Positions 1-8,431 of a DNA stretch of 64,000 nt are shown here, piece after piece (positions within the stretch are counted from its first letter, which is position 1; every line of letters starts with the position of its first letter). Position numbers and translations under genes: made by a program. The stretch is from the NCBI GenBank assembly GCA_038133845.1, contig JAYPUA010000006.1, forward strand, positions 1 through 64,000, given 5' to 3'. This DNA comes from JAYPUA01 sp038133845. GTDB taxonomy: Bacteria; SAR324; NAC60-12. The notes under the pieces were generated by a model. The model made no database searches. It worked only from the letters and a program-made list of their open reading frames with translations, and had not been told where the DNA came from.

Positions 1-163
1 TGGCAAATCAAGCGCGCTCCACCCCCTTTTCTCTTGCCTCCTCCTCTGCCCTCAAGTAAGTTGCCCCCTGCGGTTGAGGTCGCCGCCGGGCTCGCTCTCC
101 GTGTGGGAGGGTGCGACCTCCCAAGGCGGCAGACATCCAGGACCTGAAGGAGGTGAAGCGACA

Positions 164-610
164 ATGGATTTCTTGACCTGGGCGCTCTTGATCACCGGGG
201 GGCTGCTGCTGGTGCTGGACCTCATCATTCCCTCCGGAGGTGTCCTCTCCGGGAGCGGGGTGGCTTTGCTGGTCATCACGGGGTTGAACCACCTTGGGGT
301 GTCGGGATGGGTTCAGGCGCTGGTCTTCTTTCCGGTGATGGTGGGGAGCACGCTGATCCTGTACAAGCTCGCTTCGGCAGGCGGAAGCTATCTGGAGCGC
401 TGGCTGGTCCCGACACGCCTGCAATCCGGAGTCGATGCCCTCCCGGGATCAACCGGGGTCATGCTGGACGCCGCTCACGCGCAGGTCCGGGGAGACCGGT
501 GGCTGGTGCTCTGTGACGAACCGCTTGAAACCGGAGACCCCATCAACGTCCTCTCGCTCGAGGGGGCGAGCCTGAGGGTTGAGAAAATTCAGGAAAAGGA
601 GGAGTCATGA
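164..610 (+). CDS. NfeD-like membrane protein
   Basis: 148-residue inner-membrane protein of the NfeD/YbbJ type. The first 65 or so residues form three hydrophobic segments (LTWALLITGGLLLVLDL, a Gly/Leu/Val stretch, and VQALVFFPVMVGSTLIL), and the last 70 residues form a small soluble domain of the OB-fold type usual for short NfeD proteins. ATG 164 is chosen because GGAGGTG lies 8 bases upstream, and an upstream in-frame ATG would add 30 non-hydrophobic residues. Its stop overlaps the ATG of the downstream stomatin-family gene by 4 bases (ATGA). NfeD and SPFH proteins are a known conserved pair that form membrane microdomain complexes. Family call is firm; the cellular role is inferred from the family. 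Confidence 0.85.
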   Translation: MDFLTWALLITGGLLLVLDLIIPSGGVLSGSGVALLVITGLNHLGVSGWVQALVFFPVMVGSTLILYKLASAGGSYLERWLVPTRLQSGVDALPGSTGVMLDAAHAQVRGDRWLVLCDEPLETGDPINVLSLEGASLRVEKIQEKEES

Positions 611-1461
611 TTTATCAGGTCCCACAAAATCACGTGATCATCATTGAGCGTCTGGGCAAGTACAGCGTCACCAAGCAGGCGGGGTTGCGCCTGCGCCTCC
701 CCTTCATCGAGGCCCCCAAGGACATGGGACACTGGGGCGGGATCGCCACCAAGCGGAAGCGCCTCTCCGACATCCTCATCTCGCAGCAAGAGCAGGTGCT
801 GGATACGGAACCGCAGCCCTGCATCACCCGGGACAACATCACGGTCACGGTCAACGCGATCCTGTTCTGGCAGATCATTGACCCGCCCAAGGCGGTGTAC
901 GAGGTCGAGAATCTGCCCCTGGCGATTGGGAATGTGGCGCTCACCACGCTGCGGGATGTGGTCGGACGGATGAACCTGGACGAGGTCATCTCCGAACGCA
1001 ACCGCATCAACACGGCCATTCTGGATGAGCTGCAGGATGTCTCGGAGAAGTGGGGGGTGCGGACGAACCGGGTGGAGATTCAGGGGATCCTGGTTCCGGA
1101 CGAGGTGCAGGATTCGATGAACAAGCAGATGAACGCGGAGCGGGAGCGGCGGGCCTCCATCCTGGCCGCCGAGGGGCACAAGCAGGCCCAGGTGCTGGAG
1201 GCCGAAGGCGCGAAGCAGGCGGCGATCCTGAGAGCAGAGGGCGATGCTCGGGCGACAGAGCTGAGGGCACAGGCAGACGCGACCTACCTCCACACGTTTG
1301 TGGAGAAGATTGGAGAGGATGGTGCCCGGCTGGCCTTGGGCGTGCGCTACTTTGACACGCTGGGAAGCATGGGAGAGACGACCAAGGTGTTTCTGCCCAC
1401 CGACCTCAACAGCGCCCTCGGCGCCCTCTTGAGCCAGCAGTTCGGAGATCGAAGCGCCTGA
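607..1461 (+). CDS. SPFH/stomatin-prohibitin family protein without N-terminal membrane anchor
   Basis: 284 residues. The SPFH/band-7 domain begins almost at residue 1 (VPQNHVIIIERLGKY) and contains the family's LTTLRDVVGRMNLDEV stretch near residue 115. It is followed by an Ala/Glu-rich coiled coil (about residues 175-225, ERERRASILAAEG...). Bacterial QmcA/YbbK homologues usually have an N-terminal hydrophobic hairpin before the band-7 domain. Here none is visible, and the ATG is fixed by the 4-base overlap with nfeD. Membrane attachment would then depend on the NfeD partner or on oligomer contacts. Likely role, from the family, is organisation of membrane domains. The missing anchor is seen directly; its consequence is inference. 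Confidence 0.88.
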   Translation: MIYQVPQNHVIIIERLGKYSVTKQAGLRLRLPFIEAPKDMGHWGGIATKRKRLSDILISQQEQVLDTEPQPCITRDNITVTVNAILFWQIIDPPKAVYEVENLPLAIGNVALTTLRDVVGRMNLDEVISERNRINTAILDELQDVSEKWGVRTNRVEIQGILVPDEVQDSMNKQMNAERERRASILAAEGHKQAQVLEAEGAKQAAILRAEGDARATELRAQADATYLHTFVEKIGEDGARLALGVRYFDTLGSMGETTKVFLPTDLNSALGALLSQQFGDRSA

Positions 1462-1479
1462 CCCCGCAGCCCGCGAAGG

Positions 1480-2559
1480 TCAGGTGAGCAGCTGTCGCAT
1501 CAAGTCGACGGTGCTGAAGAGCGAAAACTCTTCGTCGATCTTCTCCTCCTTGACGTACAGGTGGCTGAGGCCCATCACCCGGATGCGACGTCCGGTCGGC
1601 TTCCCCAGTGGCCCCCAGCCTTCATGCGTCCCCTGCAGCGTCCAGCGGACAGAGGCCTTCTGGCGCCGCTTCAGGCGGTCCGGAACAAAGTAGAGGTCAT
1701 CCACCGTGAAGACGGCATCTGGAAACTGAGCCAGCAGCGCCGTGATGCGGGCCACATAATCGCCTGTCCCATAAAGCCGACGGTTTCCCTGAACGCGCAG
1801 CCGCACGTTTGGGGCGCAGCACTCGCGCACCCGGTTGAGCAAGCGCACGTTCCAGAGGTCGTGCAGGTAGGCCCGGAGGAAGTCCTCCAGGTCGAAGTCT
1901 CCACTTCGGCGAGGCGCCACCTGTGGAGCCTGCTGTCCCTGGGAGCGTTCGAGGGAGGAGAGCCCTTCCGGCACCGCTTCCTCGGAAACCAGGCTTCGGG
2001 CGAGCTCCCACGGATCGCGTCCCAGTTGCTGAAGGATGGCCAACTCGTCTCGGATGAGCCACTCCTCGGTGATCCGGTTCTCAGAGGCGACGCAGTTGCA
2101 CAGCACCCCCCAGGTCAGCTTCTTCCCGGTGGGCGGCCCCCAAGGACCGTACCCCCAGTGGTGTCCGGAGTTGGTGAACGCTGCGGAGAAGTGGTAGACC
2201 TCCGTGTCCGGCTCATGCCTCCAGATCACATCATCCGTGTAGAGCCGCCGATCCGGGAAGGTGTGTTGCACCTGCAAGGTGTTTGCGATCACGCCTTCGC
2301 GGTCTTCAACGACCCCTCCGGGAACCCAGACTGGAGCGTTGTGTCCGTACTGGTTGTAGATGCGTCCGACCCCGCGCTCTTCCCAGATCCAGTGCGTCCC
2401 CCGGAGGTGGTAGTCCACAATGTCCACGATCCGCTCATCAAAGCCCTGCATCGGCTGACGCTTCTCCGGTCCGGGGTTGAGCAGCACCGAGGCGTCTTGC
2501 CAGGGGACGTCCGTCACTGGCAAGGAGGACGGGGCGGGAGGGGGAGGATTCTGTGTCAT
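1480..2559 (-). CDS. Two-domain SnoaL-like (NTF2-fold) protein
   Basis: 359 residues, two SnoaL/NTF2-like halves (about residues 45-195 and 225-358). The first half has the pattern W(V)PGGVV..., FPDRRLYTDDVIW and FTNSGHHWGYGPWGPPTGKK typical of SnoaL ester cyclases; the second half repeats it (FPDAVFTVDDLYFVPD, GTHEGWGPLGKPTGRRI). SnoaL proteins catalyse cyclisation, hydrolysis or isomerisation on small substrates; no activity can be assigned here. ATG 2559 is preferred over TTG 2574 because GAGAGG lies upstream at good spacing. It follows the bicupin gene by 7 bases and is surely co-transcribed with it. One of four SnoaL-type genes in the 1.5-14.4 kb island. Confidence 0.82.
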   Translation of the reverse strand: MTQNPPPPAPSSLPVTDVPWQDASVLLNPGPEKRQPMQGFDERIVDIVDYHLRGTHWIWEERGVGRIYNQYGHNAPVWVPGGVVEDREGVIANTLQVQHTFPDRRLYTDDVIWRHEPDTEVYHFSAAFTNSGHHWGYGPWGPPTGKKLTWGVLCNCVASENRITEEWLIRDELAILQQLGRDPWELARSLVSEEAVPEGLSSLERSQGQQAPQVAPRRSGDFDLEDFLRAYLHDLWNVRLLNRVRECCAPNVRLRVQGNRRLYGTGDYVARITALLAQFPDAVFTVDDLYFVPDRLKRRQKASVRWTLQGTHEGWGPLGKPTGRRIRVMGLSHLYVKEEKIDEEFSLFSTVDLMRQLLT

Positions 2560-2566
2560 GAGCCTC

Positions 2567-3577
2567 TCAGTCAATCCAAATGGGTGGGGTGGGGGCGTCC
2601 CCGGCGATCACGGAGTAGAGCTGTCCGGCCTCGGAGCCGACACACTCGAGCCTTCTGGAACATCCAGGGGGAACGGAGAACACGTCTCCCGGGCCCAGCT
2701 CAAAGGCACCGCGGAGTCCTCTGTGCTCCCACGCCACGTCCCACCGTCCCCGGTTGCAGATCAGGACCTCCTTCTCCGGGCGCTGGTAGGCACCGCGCCC
2801 CCCTCCGGGAGAGGCCAGGGAGAGCAGCAGCGTGAAGCCCTCTCCGCCGGGAATGGCGGCCTGCTGAGGGGCAATCAGCCGGTGGAGCTGAATCGGACCA
2901 AATTCGTGCTCCTGCAGCGGGTCGCCCTGCACCGGAAACAGCCGCTTGCTCCTGCAGATCCGGGCCTCCATCTCCTCGACCGTGTAGTTGTCGTAGCTGC
3001 GAGCCTGCTCCCAGCTCATGGGAGTCACCCGCACCGCGTCCTCCGGAAGCGGCGCCTTCCGGGTGTCCCAGACCCCTCGCTCCTCCAGGAGGACCAGCCC
3101 GTGGTCCTCTGCCGCCTCAAAGACCTGTGGAGCCCACTCCACCCCTCCGGTGTCGTCTCCCCCAAGCACCGCGAAGAGGAAGCCGTACTCGTCACCAATG
3201 TTCTCAAACCCCCGGAAGCAGTGGACCGGAATGGAGATCACGTCTCCCGGTTCCAGGGTTGCGTGGTGCTCGCCATGCAGCCCCCAGTACAGGTCCCAGG
3301 TCCCGGAGTGGATCATGAAGACCTCTGCGGTGAAGTGGCTGTGCAGGGAATTCTTGATCCGCGGGGGCTGCCCGGCCGCACCGATGTTGAAGCCGTGATG
3401 CTCCCGGAGGTGGACCACCTGCTCCGCGCTCTCTGTCACTCCCGGGCCGATGATGCTGAAGTTTTCCTTGAGGTGACTGCCGGGCGTGTGTGTGTCGATG
3501 AAGGCGCTCTTGCAGGGAATCATCTCCTGACGCTGAATCCAGCGCTGGCGCATCGTCTCTGGGGTGTAGTCAGCCAT
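2567..3577 (-). CDS. Two-domain cupin (bicupin) protein
   Basis: 336 residues with two cupin barrels. The N-terminal one shows metal-site-like residues in LHSHFTAEVFMIHSG (about residue 78) and the motif-2 region LEPGDVISIPVHCFRGFENIG. The C-terminal one has YQRPEKEVLICNRGRW and LGPGDVFSVPPGC, with fewer His ligands, so only the first barrel looks fully metal-competent. Bicupins include dioxygenases, isomerases and decarboxylases; the substrate is unknown. It is the first gene of a minus-strand unit with the adjacent SnoaL gene, and a degenerate copy of the island's operator (3703-3718) lies about 126 bases upstream of its ATG. Family firm, function open. Confidence 0.82.
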   Translation of the reverse strand: MADYTPETMRQRWIQRQEMIPCKSAFIDTHTPGSHLKENFSIIGPGVTESAEQVVHLREHHGFNIGAAGQPPRIKNSLHSHFTAEVFMIHSGTWDLYWGLHGEHHATLEPGDVISIPVHCFRGFENIGDEYGFLFAVLGGDDTGGVEWAPQVFEAAEDHGLVLLEERGVWDTRKAPLPEDAVRVTPMSWEQARSYDNYTVEEMEARICRSKRLFPVQGDPLQEHEFGPIQLHRLIAPQQAAIPGGEGFTLLLSLASPGGGRGAYQRPEKEVLICNRGRWDVAWEHRGLRGAFELGPGDVFSVPPGCSRRLECVGSEAGQLYSVIAGDAPTPPIWID

Positions 3578-3702
3578 GAAGCACTTGAGTGATCACGAGT
3601 CGAAAGTCTGTGGAACAACGCTGCAAGCACCTCATCCTGTGGGACGCCAAGGCAATCGTCAAGGTCCGCTCCCCAGTGAGTGAAGAGCGGGTGCGCCTGC
3701 AA

Positions 3703-3718
3703 ATGAATGCGTATGCAC
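3703..3718. promoter_or_regulatory. Degenerate LacI-type operator
   Basis: ATGAATGCGTATGCAC matches TTGCATGCGTATGCAA, the reverse complement of the site at 10881-10896, at 13 of 16 positions, including the whole core ATGCGTATGCA. It lies in the upstream region of the bicupin gene. Binding by the LacI-family protein encoded at 5258-6310 is inferred. Confidence 0.5.
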
Positions 3719-3817
3719 GCCCTAATATGACCGCCAAGCCCGACGAGGGTCAAGCAAGAAGTGGAGACTTCCTGCAAAAGGACGCGGGAAGTCATTCAAT
3801 GTTTAATCAGGTCAAAG

Positions 3818-3851
3818 CTTTTTCCCGCCTACAGCAGAAGACGGGAAAAAG
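3818..3851. repeat. Inverted repeat in control region
   Basis: CTTTTTCCCG at 3818-3827 is perfectly complementary to CGGGAAAAAG at 3842-3851, with a 14-base loop. It lies just upstream of the possible promoter of the HisD-like gene. It could be a transcript hairpin or a second protein-binding site; neither is established. Confidence 0.45.
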
Positions 3852-3904
3852 ATGAGGCGTTGGGCTTGAGCTTGACTGAGCAGCCCCGTTAAAGTGCAGT
3901 GTGG

Positions 3905-3920
3905 TTGCATACCTATGCAA
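3905..3920. promoter_or_regulatory. LacI-type operator before HisD-like gene
   Basis: TTGCATACCTATGCAA has two perfect 6-base half sites (TTGCAT/ATGCAA) around four central bases. It lies 41 bases upstream of the ATG of the HisD-like gene and downstream of a possible -35 hexamer (3872-3877), a usual place for a repressor site. The lacI-type gene is the next gene in the same unit, so the arrangement suggests autoregulation. Confidence 0.7.
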
Positions 3921-3961
3921 ATTTTGAATGTGGAATTCACCCTCTCACTCTCAAAAACGTC

Positions 3962-5239
3962 ATGATCCGATACTTGAAAGAAGGAATCAGTCTGGAGCAG
4001 GCCAAGGCCGATGACGCTCAGGTGCGCCAGACCGTAGAGGCCATTCTGGAAGAAATCGAAAACCGTGGAGACGAGGCGGTCCGGGAGCTGGCTCGTCGCT
4101 TTGACGGCTGGGAGCGTCCGGGGTTTCGCCTGAGCGACGAAGAGGTTCAGGCGGCCCTGCAGGAGGTCCCGGAGCCGACTCTGGACGACATCCGCTTTGC
4201 GCAGGAGCAGATCCGCAACTTTGCCCGGATCCAACGCTCCGCCCTGCAGGATGTCGAGGTCGAGACGCTTCCGGGGGTGGTGCTGGGACACAAAAACCTC
4301 CCGGTGAACAGCGTGGGGTGTTATGTTCCTGGGGGGAAGTACCCGATGGTCGCCTCCGCACACATGAGCGTGGTGACGGCCAAGGTCGCTGGAGTTCAGC
4401 GAATTCTGGCCTGTGCTCCGCCGTATCAGGGGCGGCCACATCCGGCGATTGTCGCCGCCATGCATCTGGGGGGCGCCGACGAGATCTACTGCCTCGGAGG
4501 GGTTCAGGCGGTTGGAGCAATGGCTCTGGGAACCGAGAGCATCGAGCCGGTGGACATGATCGTTGGTCCGGGAAACGCCTATGTTGCAGAAGCGAAGCGG
4601 CAGCTGTTCGGCCGGGTGGGAATCGACCTGTTCGCCGGTCCGACAGAGACGCTGGTGATTGCAGACGAGACCTGCGACGCCGAGCTTTGTGCCACCGACC
4701 TGCTGGGGCAGGCGGAGCATGGGGTCAACTCGCCTGCGGTGTTGCTGACCAACTCCGAGCAGTTGGCACGCGAGACGCTGGCAGAGGTGGAGCGGCAGCT
4801 TCAGGTCCTGCCGACCGGAGAGACCGCCGGAGCCGCTTGGAGAGACTACGGGCAGGTGATTGTCTGTGACACGGAAGAGGAGATGTTGGCCAAGGCCGAT
4901 GAGATCGCCTCGGAGCATGTGCAGGTGATGACCCGGGATCCAAGCTATTTCCTGGAGAACATGACCAACTACGGGGCGCTGTTTCTGGGGCAGGAGACCA
5001 ACGTCTCCTATGGAGACAAGGTGATCGGGACGAACCACACGCTCCCGACCCGGAAGGCCGCACGCTACACCGGGGGGCTCTGGGTGGGCAAGTTCCTCAA
5101 GACCTGCACTTATCAGTGGGTTCGCACTCCGGAAGCGAGTACGCTGATTGGGGAGTACTGCTCGCGGCTGTGTGCGCTGGAGAACTTTGCAGGGCACAAG
5201 GAGCAGGCGGACATCCGGGTTCGACGCTACAAGAAGTAG
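3962..5239 (+). CDS. HisD-family zinc dehydrogenase (histidinol / sulfopropanediol dehydrogenase-like)
   Basis: 425 residues, the usual length for HisD. It keeps the two-step alcohol-to-acid dehydrogenase hallmarks: PVNSVGCYVPGG, VGPGNAYVAEAKRQLFG, the metal Gln/His in DLLGQAEHG, the catalytic Glu-His pair in IASEHVQVM, GDKVIGTNHTLPT, and the C-terminal metal His in FAGHKEQAD. No other his genes are nearby. The wording of the sequence resembles catabolic HisD paralogues of marine bacteria, which include HpsN, the 2,3-dihydroxypropane-1-sulfonate 3-dehydrogenase. I therefore infer a catabolic NAD-dependent four-electron oxidation of a small polar alcohol rather than histidine synthesis. ATG 3962 excludes 21 unrelated residues and leaves the operator (3905-3920) in the leader. 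It is followed 18 bases later by the lacI-type gene. Confidence 0.85.
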   Translation: MIRYLKEGISLEQAKADDAQVRQTVEAILEEIENRGDEAVRELARRFDGWERPGFRLSDEEVQAALQEVPEPTLDDIRFAQEQIRNFARIQRSALQDVEVETLPGVVLGHKNLPVNSVGCYVPGGKYPMVASAHMSVVTAKVAGVQRILACAPPYQGRPHPAIVAAMHLGGADEIYCLGGVQAVGAMALGTESIEPVDMIVGPGNAYVAEAKRQLFGRVGIDLFAGPTETLVIADETCDAELCATDLLGQAEHGVNSPAVLLTNSEQLARETLAEVERQLQVLPTGETAGAAWRDYGQVIVCDTEEEMLAKADEIASEHVQVMTRDPSYFLENMTNYGALFLGQETNVSYGDKVIGTNHTLPTRKAARYTGGLWVGKFLKTCTYQWVRTPEASTLIGEYCSRLCALENFAGHKEQADIRVRRYKK

Positions 5240-5257
5240 GCAGGAAAGACAGGGGAC

Positions 5258-6310
5258 ATGTCGGGAAAAAAACAGGGGGTCACCTCGATGCAGGTCGCAC
5301 GCTTGGCCGGGGTGTCCCAGTCTGCGGTCTCCCGGACGTTCACTCCTGGAGCGAGCATTTCGGCAAAGACGCGGCGCAAGGTGCTTGAGGCCGCCCGCAA
5401 GCTGGGGTATCAGCCCAACGCCATCGCCCGGAGCCTGATCACCAAGCGCTCCAACATGGTCGGAATCGTGATCGCCAACGTGACGACCAACCCGTTCTAT
5501 CCGGAGGTCCTGGATGCGCTCACCCGGGCGTTTCAGGAGCGGGGACAGCGGGTGATGCTCTTCATCGTGACCCGCGACCAGAACCTGGACGACATCCTCC
5601 CGCAGCTGCTGGAGTACCGGGTGGACGGAATCCTGATTACCGCCGCGACCTTGAGCTCGGAGATGGCCCGGGAGTGTGAGCGCCTTGGGGTTCCGGTGAC
5701 GCTCTTCAACCGCTATGTCCGCGAGGCCAAGGCCAGCTGGATCTGTTGCGACAACCTGGAAGGCGGGCGGATGGTGGCCTCCTTCCTCGTGGATGCCGGA
5801 CACCGCCGGCCGGCCTTCCTGGCGGGTTCCGAGGACACCTCCACCAGCGTGGACCGCGAGCGGGGGTTCTTTGAGGTGCTCGCCGAGCGAGGGTTGCCGC
5901 CTCTGCGCGACGTGGGCAACTACACCTACCGGGGCGCCTACGAGGCCACCTTGTGCCTGATGAACAGCGACGCCCCGCCAGATGCGATCTTTTGTGCCAA
6001 TGACATCATGGCCATTGGGGCGCTGGATGCCATCCGTAGCGGAGCCGGACTTCGGGTCCCGGAGGACGTCTCGGTGGTCGGATTTGACGACATCCCGATG
6101 GCCGCCTGGCCCAGCTACAACCTGACCACGGTCCGGCAGCCGGTGCAGAAGATGATCGAAGACTCCGTGGAGGACCTCATCTCCCGGATCAACCACCTGG
6201 ACCAGGACTGCGTCAGCCGGATGATCCCCGGAGACCTGGTGGTCCGTGGCTCCGCCCGTCTGCCTCAGGGCATCTCTTCCGGCTGGGTCATCTCCCGCGG
6301 AGAGGTGTAG
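5258..6310 (+). CDS. LacI-family transcriptional regulator
   Basis: 350 residues: an N-terminal LacI helix-turn-helix (residues 9-28, TSMQVARLAGVSQSAVSRTF), the hinge region with LGYQPNAIARSLITKRS (about 50-65), then a periplasmic-binding-protein-like effector domain ending in VVGFDDIPMAAWPSYNLTTVRQP. It lies directly downstream of the HisD-like gene and is convergent with the MetE-like gene. Palindromes of LacI type occur in both control regions of the island (3.9 kb and 10.9 kb), and the most economical reading is that this protein represses the island, including its own unit, until an uptake substrate or early intermediate binds. No other DNA-binding regulator is seen in the island. Confidence 0.93.
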   Translation: MSGKKQGVTSMQVARLAGVSQSAVSRTFTPGASISAKTRRKVLEAARKLGYQPNAIARSLITKRSNMVGIVIANVTTNPFYPEVLDALTRAFQERGQRVMLFIVTRDQNLDDILPQLLEYRVDGILITAATLSSEMARECERLGVPVTLFNRYVREAKASWICCDNLEGGRMVASFLVDAGHRRPAFLAGSEDTSTSVDRERGFFEVLAERGLPPLRDVGNYTYRGAYEATLCLMNSDAPPDAIFCANDIMAIGALDAIRSGAGLRVPEDVSVVGFDDIPMAAWPSYNLTTVRQPVQKMIEDSVEDLISRINHLDQDCVSRMIPGDLVVRGSARLPQGISSGWVISRGEV

Positions 6311-6331
6311 CCCTCCCCGGTTGACGCCTCC

Positions 6332-7483
6332 TCACTCCCTTCCCCAGAGCCGCTTCGAGGCGATCCGGGCTCCTTCAGCGAGCGCACCCAGCTTGGCCCA
6401 GGTGATCTCGGAGTCCACGGTGCCAAAGCCGGCAAAGGTCGAGAATCCGCAATCGCTTCCGGCAAGCACCCGCTCGCGTCCCACCAGGTTGGCGTAACGG
6501 CAGATGCGCTCGGCCACCAGCTCCGGATGCTCGACAAAGTTGGTCGTGGAGTCCAGCACTCCGGGGATGAGGACCTTGTCTTCTGGCACGGAGGCATCGC
6601 GGAAGGCGGTCCACTCATGCGCATGCCGGGGGTTGGAGCCCTCAAAGGAGAGCGCCTGCGGCTTGGCCTTGAGGACCGTGGGCAGGATGCGCTGCATCTC
6701 GATGTCACAGTGGTGAGGCCCTTGGTAGTTTCCCCAGCAGACGTGCAGGCGTACGGATTCGGCAGGAATGTTCCGAAGTGACTGGTTGAGGGCCTCCACG
6801 TGCAACTCGGCCATCTGCAGAAACTCGGCCTCCGTCTTGTCCTTGAACATCATGTGGCGTCCGAGGGCGAGGTCGGGGCTGTCGATCTGCAGGACGAGCC
6901 CGGCCTGCACGATCGCTTCATACTCCGGGCGCATCGCCTCGGCAAGGGCGAAGAGGTAGCTGGCGTGATCCGGATAGAACTCGTTTGGCTGAAACAAAGC
7001 GATCACTCCCGGAGAGGCCGCATTCATGAAACCCTCCGTCACCCCGGCTTCCTGGAGGGCCTGTGCAAAGTTGTCAAGGTCGGTGTGCAGGGGCTGCAGG
7101 TCCTTGACCGTGACCTCACTCACGCACTTCGGACGGGAGTAGGCGGGGACGCCCCCGCTTTGGGCAATGCGCCGGGAGTAGTCCGGATATTCCTCCAAAT
7201 CCCTGGGTGTGCGCCGCGGGCTGTCGCCTGCAAACCCGGTCAGGCGGTCCTTGATGTAGGTCGCGTAGCTGATCTTGCTCTGCTCGCCATCGCTGACCAC
7301 ATCGACTCCTGCGGCCTGCTGCTTGCGGGTCACCTCAGCCACGGCTTCCCGGATCGCAGCGGCGTACTCTGCCGGGTCGTAGGGCTCGCTGCGCTCTCGG
7401 GCAAAGACGAGTTCAAAGACCTTCTGGGAGCGAGGGAGGCTGCCGACGTGGGTGGTCAGAATGCGTTCGGTGCTGAGCTTCAT
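6332..7483 (-). CDS. MetE C-terminal-domain-like zinc alkyltransferase
   Basis: 383 residues covering only the catalytic barrel of cobalamin-independent methionine synthase, without the N-terminal half of true MetE (about 750 residues). The zinc-site pattern is visible: His and Cys in LHVCWGN (about residues 247-249), Glu in SFEGSN and Cys in GSDCGFST. The N-terminus TTHVGSLPR is the usual start of this group. Single-domain relatives include epoxyalkane:coenzyme M transferase and other thiol-alkylating enzymes, so the name methionine synthase would be unsafe. It is the last gene of the binding-protein/permease unit (45 bases after the second permease), which implies a role in processing the imported compound. 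Confidence 0.8.
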   Translation of the reverse strand: MKLSTERILTTHVGSLPRSQKVFELVFARERSEPYDPAEYAAAIREAVAEVTRKQQAAGVDVVSDGEQSKISYATYIKDRLTGFAGDSPRRTPRDLEEYPDYSRRIAQSGGVPAYSRPKCVSEVTVKDLQPLHTDLDNFAQALQEAGVTEGFMNAASPGVIALFQPNEFYPDHASYLFALAEAMRPEYEAIVQAGLVLQIDSPDLALGRHMMFKDKTEAEFLQMAELHVEALNQSLRNIPAESVRLHVCWGNYQGPHHCDIEMQRILPTVLKAKPQALSFEGSNPRHAHEWTAFRDASVPEDKVLIPGVLDSTTNFVEHPELVAERICRYANLVGRERVLAGSDCGFSTFAGFGTVDSEITWAKLGALAEGARIASKRLWGRE

Positions 7484-7528
7484 GGGGGGCTCCGGAATGA
7501 GAAAGTGGTTAACAGGGCGGACAAAGCC

Positions 7529-8431
7529 TCACCCCTTGACCGCACCGGCGGTGAGGCCGCTGACGATCTGGCGCTGAAAGAACAGGATCAGCAAGAAGAG
7601 CGGTGCGGTGGTGGACACCACGGCCGCGACCGCAAACATCACGTTGCCCTCTTCAAAGGTGGAGCCCAGAAAGCTGGCGATCTTGGGCACCATCGTCTGG
7701 TTCTCCTGGCTGAGCAGCAAGGCCGTGACGGTGAAGTCGTTGTAGGCCAGCAGAAAAGAGAACAGCCCGGCCGTGATCACTCCGGGCCACATGACCGGAA
7801 TGATGATGTGCCGGAAGGCCTGAAAGCGGTTGCAGCCATCGACCAGCGCGCTCTCATCCAACTCCCGGGGAATGTTGAGGAAGAAGGAGTGCAGCATCCA
7901 GAGCGTGAAGGGCTGGTTGATGGAGACCAAAACGATGATGGTGGTCGGCAGGTGCCCCCAAAGATTCCACTGGAAGAAGGGGAGCAGGTATCCGGAGACC
8001 AGGGTGACGTGGGGCATGGAGCGAAACACCAGCGCCGCCATCAGAATCCAGAAGGCATAGCGGTATCCGGAGCGCGCCAGGGCATAGCCTCCCAGCGTTC
8101 CGAACGTGAGCGAAATGACCACCACACAGAGGACCACCACCGCGGTGTTGAGCACCGCACGCCAGAACTGCTGCTCGATCCACGCGCCCTCGTATCCATT
8201 CCCGGTGAACGCTCCTCCGGTCTCGGCGAGGGTCCGGAATCCGTAAAGCGCGTAGGTCCAGTCCGCCTTGGAGAAGAAGTCGCCCTGCACCTTGAACGAG
8301 CCCCACAGCGTCCAGAGGAAGGGAAAGGCCGCAACGATCACCCAGAGGGCGACCAGGGAGGAGGAGACGGCGACCAACAGGGCCGGGGGACGTTTCAGGG
8401 ATGACGCAGCGATGGGGACCTCCTCAAGCAA
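7529..8431 (-). CDS. Carbohydrate-type ABC transporter permease (MalG-like)
   Basis: 300 residues, six predicted membrane segments, with the permease EAA loop near residue 195 (ESALVDGCNRFQAFRHIIIPVMWPG, first part) that docks the ATPase. The C-terminus IVSGLTAGAVKG is characteristic of MalG-type CUT1 permeases. Its start overlaps the 3' end of the MalF-like permease gene by 8 bases, so the two are translationally coupled. With the neighbouring MalF-like permease and binding protein it forms an importer for a sugar-like or polyol-like solute. No ATP-binding subunit is encoded in the window, so the ATPase must be supplied in trans. Confidence 0.9.
   Translation of the reverse strand: MLEEVPIAASSLKRPPALLVAVSSSLVALWVIVAAFPFLWTLWGSFKVQGDFFSKADWTYALYGFRTLAETGGAFTGNGYEGAWIEQQFWRAVLNTAVVVLCVVVISLTFGTLGGYALARSGYRYAFWILMAALVFRSMPHVTLVSGYLLPFFQWNLWGHLPTTIIVLVSINQPFTLWMLHSFFLNIPRELDESALVDGCNRFQAFRHIIIPVMWPGVITAGLFSFLLAYNDFTVTALLLSQENQTMVPKIASFLGSTFEEGNVMFAVAAVVSTTAPLFLLILFFQRQIVSGLTAGAVKG

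Larger units (their letters stand above)
3578..3961. promoter_or_regulatory. 384-bp divergent control region between bicupin and HisD-like genes
   Basis: No credible gene lies here. The region separates two divergent units of the island. It contains a degenerate palindrome of the island's operator at 3703-3718, a better one at 3905-3920, an inverted repeat CTTTTTCCCG/CGGGAAAAAG at 3818-3827 and 3842-3851, and a TTGACT hexamer at 3872-3877 that could be a -35 element for the plus-strand unit. Promoter placement is inference; the repeats are seen directly. Confidence 0.6.

Noticed and set aside
3962..5239. Histidine biosynthesis operon
   Set aside because: Only the HisD-like gene is present; neighbours and LacI-type control indicate catabolism.
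3812..6196. 794-codon open frame on the minus strand across the HisD-like and LacI genes
   Set aside because: Antisense to two well-supported genes, low-complexity His/Gly/Arg-rich product, no family likeness; a GC-skewed shadow frame.
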